Assembly (NCBI RefSeq): GCF_000332195.1 | Contig: NZ_KB235922.1 | Span: 2,380,211 to 2,444,210, forward strand | Source of the DNA: Pleurocapsa sp. PCC 7319 | Lineage (GTDB): Bacteria; Cyanobacteriota; Cyanobacteriia; Cyanobacteriales; Xenococcaceae | DNA length: 64,000 bases | Reading direction: 5' to 3' | In this document: one piece after another, positions 61,296 to 64,000 of the stretch | How the letters are laid out: each line of letters begins with the position of its first letter | Numbering within the stretch: position 1 is the stretch's first letter | The notes under the pieces: model-generated | What the model was told of the DNA's origin: nothing | The model's database searches: none | The model's input: the letters and a program-made list of their open reading frames with translations, nothing else | Position numbers and translations under genes: made by a program

Positions 61296-62654
61296 CTTAA
61301 ATGTCAAAAAAAGGCTCACACCGTACCGAAGGTCGGTGTTGAGATGAATTTTGACCAACAAACGCTCCCTGCGTCAGCAGACCTTATGGTAAAATAATCC
61401 CATAAGATATTTGGATATTGGTCTTGTTTGTACTCGAAGCCAAACTCAGAGGTTCTACAAAACAGTTTGCGGTCATTGATGAAATGATTCGCACTGCTGG
61501 TTTTGTCAGAAATAGTTGTCTGAGACACTGGATAGATAATCGCGGTGTCGGACAATACGACTTGTCTGCTCTGTGTGCGGTTCTGGCTAAAGAATACGAA
61601 TGGGCTAAAAAGCTAAATTCTCAAGCTCGTCAAGCATCTGCCGAACGAGCGTGGGCTGCGATTAAGCGTTTTTATGACAACTGCAAAAATCCAGCTATCA
61701 AAAAAAAAGGTTATCCCAGATTCAAAAAATCCCGTTCTGTTGAATACAAAACTACTGGCTACAAACTCTCTGAAGATAGACAATCTATCACCTTCACCGA
61801 CAAGTTTAAGGCTGGTAGCTTTCGTATGATGGGAGCATTCGACTTGAACTATTATCAACCCAAACAAATCAAAAGAGTTCGAGTTGTGCGTAGAGCAGAC
61901 GGGTATTATGTTCAATTTTGTGTTGCCATTAACCGACTTGAAGAAGTTCAACCAACCGAACAAGTGATTGCTCTTGATGTTGGATTGATGCACTTCTATA
62001 CCGACAATCGAGGTAACAAGGTTGAAAATCCTCGTCATCTGAGAAAATCGGAAAAAGCTCTTAAACGTCTGCAAAGACGGGTTAGTCGCAAGGTTAAAGG
62101 CTCTAATAAGCGCAAAAAAGCAATTAATAAACTGGGAAGAAAGCACTTGAAAGTCTCGCGCCAGCGTAAAGATTTTGCCGTGAAGTTGGCAAGATGCGTA
62201 GTCAAATCTAACGATTTGGTGGTGTTTGAGAAACTGACGGTGCCTAATATGGTCAAGAATCGTCATCTTGCCAAAAGCATTTCCTGCGCTGCATGGAGAC
62301 AATTCTTTGAATGGTTGAAATACTATGGACAAGTTTTTGGCAAAATTGTCATTGCTGTTCCACCTCAGTACACCAGTCAAGAGTGCAGTTCTTGTCATCG
62401 AATTGTTAAAAAGTCTTTGTCTGAAAGAACCCATGCTTGCGAGTGTGGCTGTATTCTCGATAGAGACGAAAATGCCAGCCGTAATTTGTTGGCAAAAGGA
62501 TTGGAATATTTGAGTAGGGGGGGGCACTCCCGAATTAACGCCCAAGGACATTTGAACCTCTGTCAAATAAGTGAAAGCGAGCTTTGATAAGTTTGGTGGT
62601 TGAGTTGGGAACCCCACACTGTACCGCAAGCGGTCAGTGTTGGGAGGATGTCAG
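61296..62654 (+). mobile_element. IS200/IS605-type element with intact tnpB
   Basis: The boundaries are inferred. TTAC lies at 61292-61295. A left hairpin has ACACCG...CGGTGT (about 61317-61339). The right hairpin ACACTG...CAGTGT (about 62616-62640) is followed by a tail ending near TCAG, 62651-62654. Both hairpins carry a nested ACCG/CGGT core. No tnpA is present. The right tail provides the last codons and stop of the opposing DUF4038 gene, so it inserted there. The segment beyond tnpB is the expected place for omega RNA. Confidence 0.65.
61424..62587 (+). CDS. tnpB: TnpB RNA-guided endonuclease (IS200/IS605 OrfB)
   Basis: 387 residues. TTG 61424 was chosen by alignment with the copy at 18000 (FVLEAKLRG versus LVLEMKIQA); TTG 61418 is an alternative. 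RuvC-I Asp is in VIALDVGLMHFYTDNRGN, RuvC-II Glu in VVFEKLTVPNMVKN, the zinc finger in ECSSCHRIV...HACECGC and RuvC-III Asp in DRDENASRNLLAKGL. All catalytic residues are present, so it could be an active guide-RNA nuclease. It is related to, but clearly different from, the frameshifted copy at 18-19 kb and has a longer C-terminal tail. Confidence 0.93.
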   Translation: MFVLEAKLRGSTKQFAVIDEMIRTAGFVRNSCLRHWIDNRGVGQYDLSALCAVLAKEYEWAKKLNSQARQASAERAWAAIKRFYDNCKNPAIKKKGYPRFKKSRSVEYKTTGYKLSEDRQSITFTDKFKAGSFRMMGAFDLNYYQPKQIKRVRVVRRADGYYVQFCVAINRLEEVQPTEQVIALDVGLMHFYTDNRGNKVENPRHLRKSEKALKRLQRRVSRKVKGSNKRKKAINKLGRKHLKVSRQRKDFAVKLARCVVKSNDLVVFEKLTVPNMVKNRHLAKSISCAAWRQFFEWLKYYGQVFGKIVIAVPPQYTSQECSSCHRIVKKSLSERTHACECGCILDRDENASRNLLAKGLEYLSRGGHSRINAQGHLNLCQISESEL

Positions 62655-64000
62655 TCCAGGAACAGGATATTTCTGGGAAGCATCGTCAAGGATAAGTATC
62701 CAATCATTTTCTGGTTTGGGTTGTTCTGGTGGATCGAAAGTTTGACGTTTCTCATTAGAGAAAACCGCAAATGGTTGCCCAGTGACTTGCAGGTCTGAGT
62801 CATATATTAAGCCGTCTCGGGGATTAAACCACCAAGCATTAATTTTTGTCCCAGATAGTTGAGAAAGATCCAATTTTATTGTGCGTCCATTGGTAATATA
62901 TACAATCCAGTAACTGTAGTCATCTGATCTGGCTGCTTGAACGCGATCATCTACAGTTCCTGGAGCTGATATCAAAATACTTTGGTCGGGAATGCGAGTC
63001 GGTTGAATAAAAGGGCGAGACTCAAATAATCGTCGAACGTGTGCCATATCATAAGCCCCTTCATAGTGCAGGGCATCATACCAATAGAAATTATGATGAG
63101 AAAATTTTTTGATATTTCCCGGTTGATCCATCTGCCAGATCCCATTTCCGCCATAGGAGAAACCAAATCCACCTGCCAATATAGACCAGTAAGCACGACG
63201 GCGGAGATGCCATGCTGAAAATTGACCGTTTTTAAAATTATGAAGAATGGGATGTTTTTCATAACCAGGCTCAGAATCAATTGTGGGCTTAACGGGAGTT
63301 CGTTGAAAATCCTCAGTAATTCTTTCGTAATTTTTGTTACCGAGCCTATGCCCCGATTGGATCATATTGAAATCTAGCCAAGGCTTGTCATGATAAAATT
63401 CGCCGCTTGATGTTGCTGGGGGTCTAAATGTACCACCAGGGGGATGATATGACATTAGTAGGTTATCAGAATTCTCCTGCCCATAACCTTCAATAATGCC
63501 ACGGGCTAGTTCATCGTATACCTTGTGTTTAGTCGGCTGGACATCACCACCCAAAATCCAAATTATATTGTTCGAGTTTTTGTATCGCTCTCCTAGAAAA
63601 AGACCATAACGGTATGCTCGCTTAGGATTCAAGCTTAAACCAACATCAGACTTACCCTTATTTTCCACATGGGCTTTGCTCCAAGCTGGCAAAAGAGCCA
63701 TGTAAAGTTCTAGTTCCTCTGCTTGTTTGATTATAAAATCTGCATGTTGCCAATAGTCTTCATTTGGTTGGTCAAGATCTCCATTATCGAAGGCAGTATG
63801 TCCAAAGGCATTTGGCTGAGTAATTTGCAAACCAATAATCCGCGCTTGAATAACATTAAATTGTTTATTCTTGCGATCCCACAAATATTTTAAAACTTCA
63901 TCCTGGTTCAGTTTGGAAAACAGTTCCCAGGCAGTGTCTCCAAGCCAAAAGAAAGGTTTTCCATCTTTTGAAACCAGATAATGTCCACTTTCATCAACAT
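62634..64000 (-). CDS. DUF4038 glycoside-hydrolase-like protein, 5' end outside the window
   Basis: The minus-strand frame is open from the window edge to TGA 62636-62634; the ATG-less portion visible begins VDESGHYLVSKDGKPFFWLG. The apiosidase-like DUF4038 TIM-barrel has GDTAWELFSKLNQDEVLKYL, NIIWILGGDVQPTKHKVYDE, PTIDSEPGYEKHPI and WSILAGGFGFSYGGNGIWQM. The C-terminal putative collagen-binding domain has INAWWFNPRDGLIYD and ends DWILILDD. Probably it cleaves plant- or polysaccharide-type glycosides outside the cell. The last residues (LTSSQH) come from the IS right end. Confidence 0.85.
   Translation of the reverse strand, partial: VDESGHYLVSKDGKPFFWLGDTAWELFSKLNQDEVLKYLWDRKNKQFNVIQARIIGLQITQPNAFGHTAFDNGDLDQPNEDYWQHADFIIKQAEELELYMALLPAWSKAHVENKGKSDVGLSLNPKRAYRYGLFLGERYKNSNNIIWILGGDVQPTKHKVYDELARGIIEGYGQENSDNLLMSYHPPGGTFRPPATSSGEFYHDKPWLDFNMIQSGHRLGNKNYERITEDFQRTPVKPTIDSEPGYEKHPILHNFKNGQFSAWHLRRRAYWSILAGGFGFSYGGNGIWQMDQPGNIKKFSHHNFYWYDALHYEGAYDMAHVRRLFESRPFIQPTRIPDQSILISAPGTVDDRVQAARSDDYSYWIVYITNGRTIKLDLSQLSGTKINAWWFNPRDGLIYDSDLQVTGQPFAVFSNEKRQTFDPPEQPKPENDWILILDDASQKYPVPGLTSSQH

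Noticed and set aside
61613-62629. 338-codon minus-strand frame opposite tnpB
   Set aside because: It is fully antisense to an intact TnpB with all catalytic motifs; its translation has no recognisable domain. It is a shadow frame.
1-64000. tRNA or rRNA genes
   Set aside because: No T-loop/acceptor-stem combination or rRNA-like conserved stretch was recognised by eye on either strand; a covariance search could still find one.

Overview
The window comes from a cyanobacterium. The HIP1 octamer GCGATCGC recurs throughout, the DNA is AT-rich, and several genes are typical of the phylum: a CpcT/CpeT phycobilin lyase, a COP23-domain protein, a trypsin/WD40 protein, a Ser/Thr kinase with an extracytoplasmic tail, and a class of small secreted Gln/Asn-rich proteins. 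The genus cannot be read directly. The many decayed genes, heptamer repeats and modular dispersed repeats suggest a large, repeat-rich genome, but that is inference.

Layout. 0-2.2 kb: tonB (5' end outside the window)-exbB-exbD energy-transduction operon. 2.2-5.1 kb: an AstE/AspA-type deacylase beside a deleted rimK fossil, a TnpB remnant and msrA. 5.4-7.4 kb: an OmpR-type two-component pair. 7.5-10 kb: secreted trypsin-WD40 and COP23 proteins. 10.4-15.9 kb: a second AstE/AspA-like protein, era, moaD, an unrecognised membrane/coiled-coil protein, DUF4864 and a lone sugar ABC permease. 16-19.3 kb: gene remnants (CheB/CheR hybrid, glutathionyl-hydroquinone reductase), a RemA-like protein and an IS200/IS605-type element with a frameshifted tnpB.

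19.4-29.5 kb: two copies of a three-gene cassette of small secreted proteins, on the same strand and in the same gene order. Between them lie a GIY-YIG protein, a kinase, a pentapeptide-repeat protein, an alpha/beta hydrolase and a 369-residue Asn/Gln-rich repeat protein. One cassette member, the 369-residue protein and a further protein at 43.6 kb share a curlin-like dodecapeptide, G-x2-N-x3-Q-x3-Q or a relaxed form of it. This is the best candidate for an undescribed secreted or amyloid-like system here.

29.7-40.3 kb: an accessory, partly decayed metabolic region with a methyltransferase, glycosyltransferase, cupin, MAPEG protein, broken methyltransferase, a truncated alpha/beta hydrolase joined by deletion to a truncated Rieske oxygenase, a GH19-type enzyme, and a stand-alone ketosynthase paired with a transketolase-like TPP enzyme. 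40.6-44 kb: phosphoribosyltransferase, pterin dehydratase, PhoD-like phosphatase and repeats. 44.5-48.8 kb: a four-gene cluster with two paralogous solute-binding-like proteins, one fused to a VWA domain. 49.1-52.6 kb: a receiver-TM-BON fusion with the phospho-acceptor Asp replaced by Asn, a metallophosphoesterase, and a cobalamin riboswitch upstream of cbiX. 52.9-60.9 kb: mutM, cpcT, an SDR, broken methyltransferases, a secreted OB-fold protein, a DJ-1/PfpI protein with a divergent LysR regulator, and a PKHD-type hydroxylase. 61.3-64 kb: a second IS with intact tnpB, inserted into the extreme 3' end of a DUF4038 glycoside-hydrolase-like gene that leaves the window.

No tRNA, rRNA or CRISPR array was recognised.
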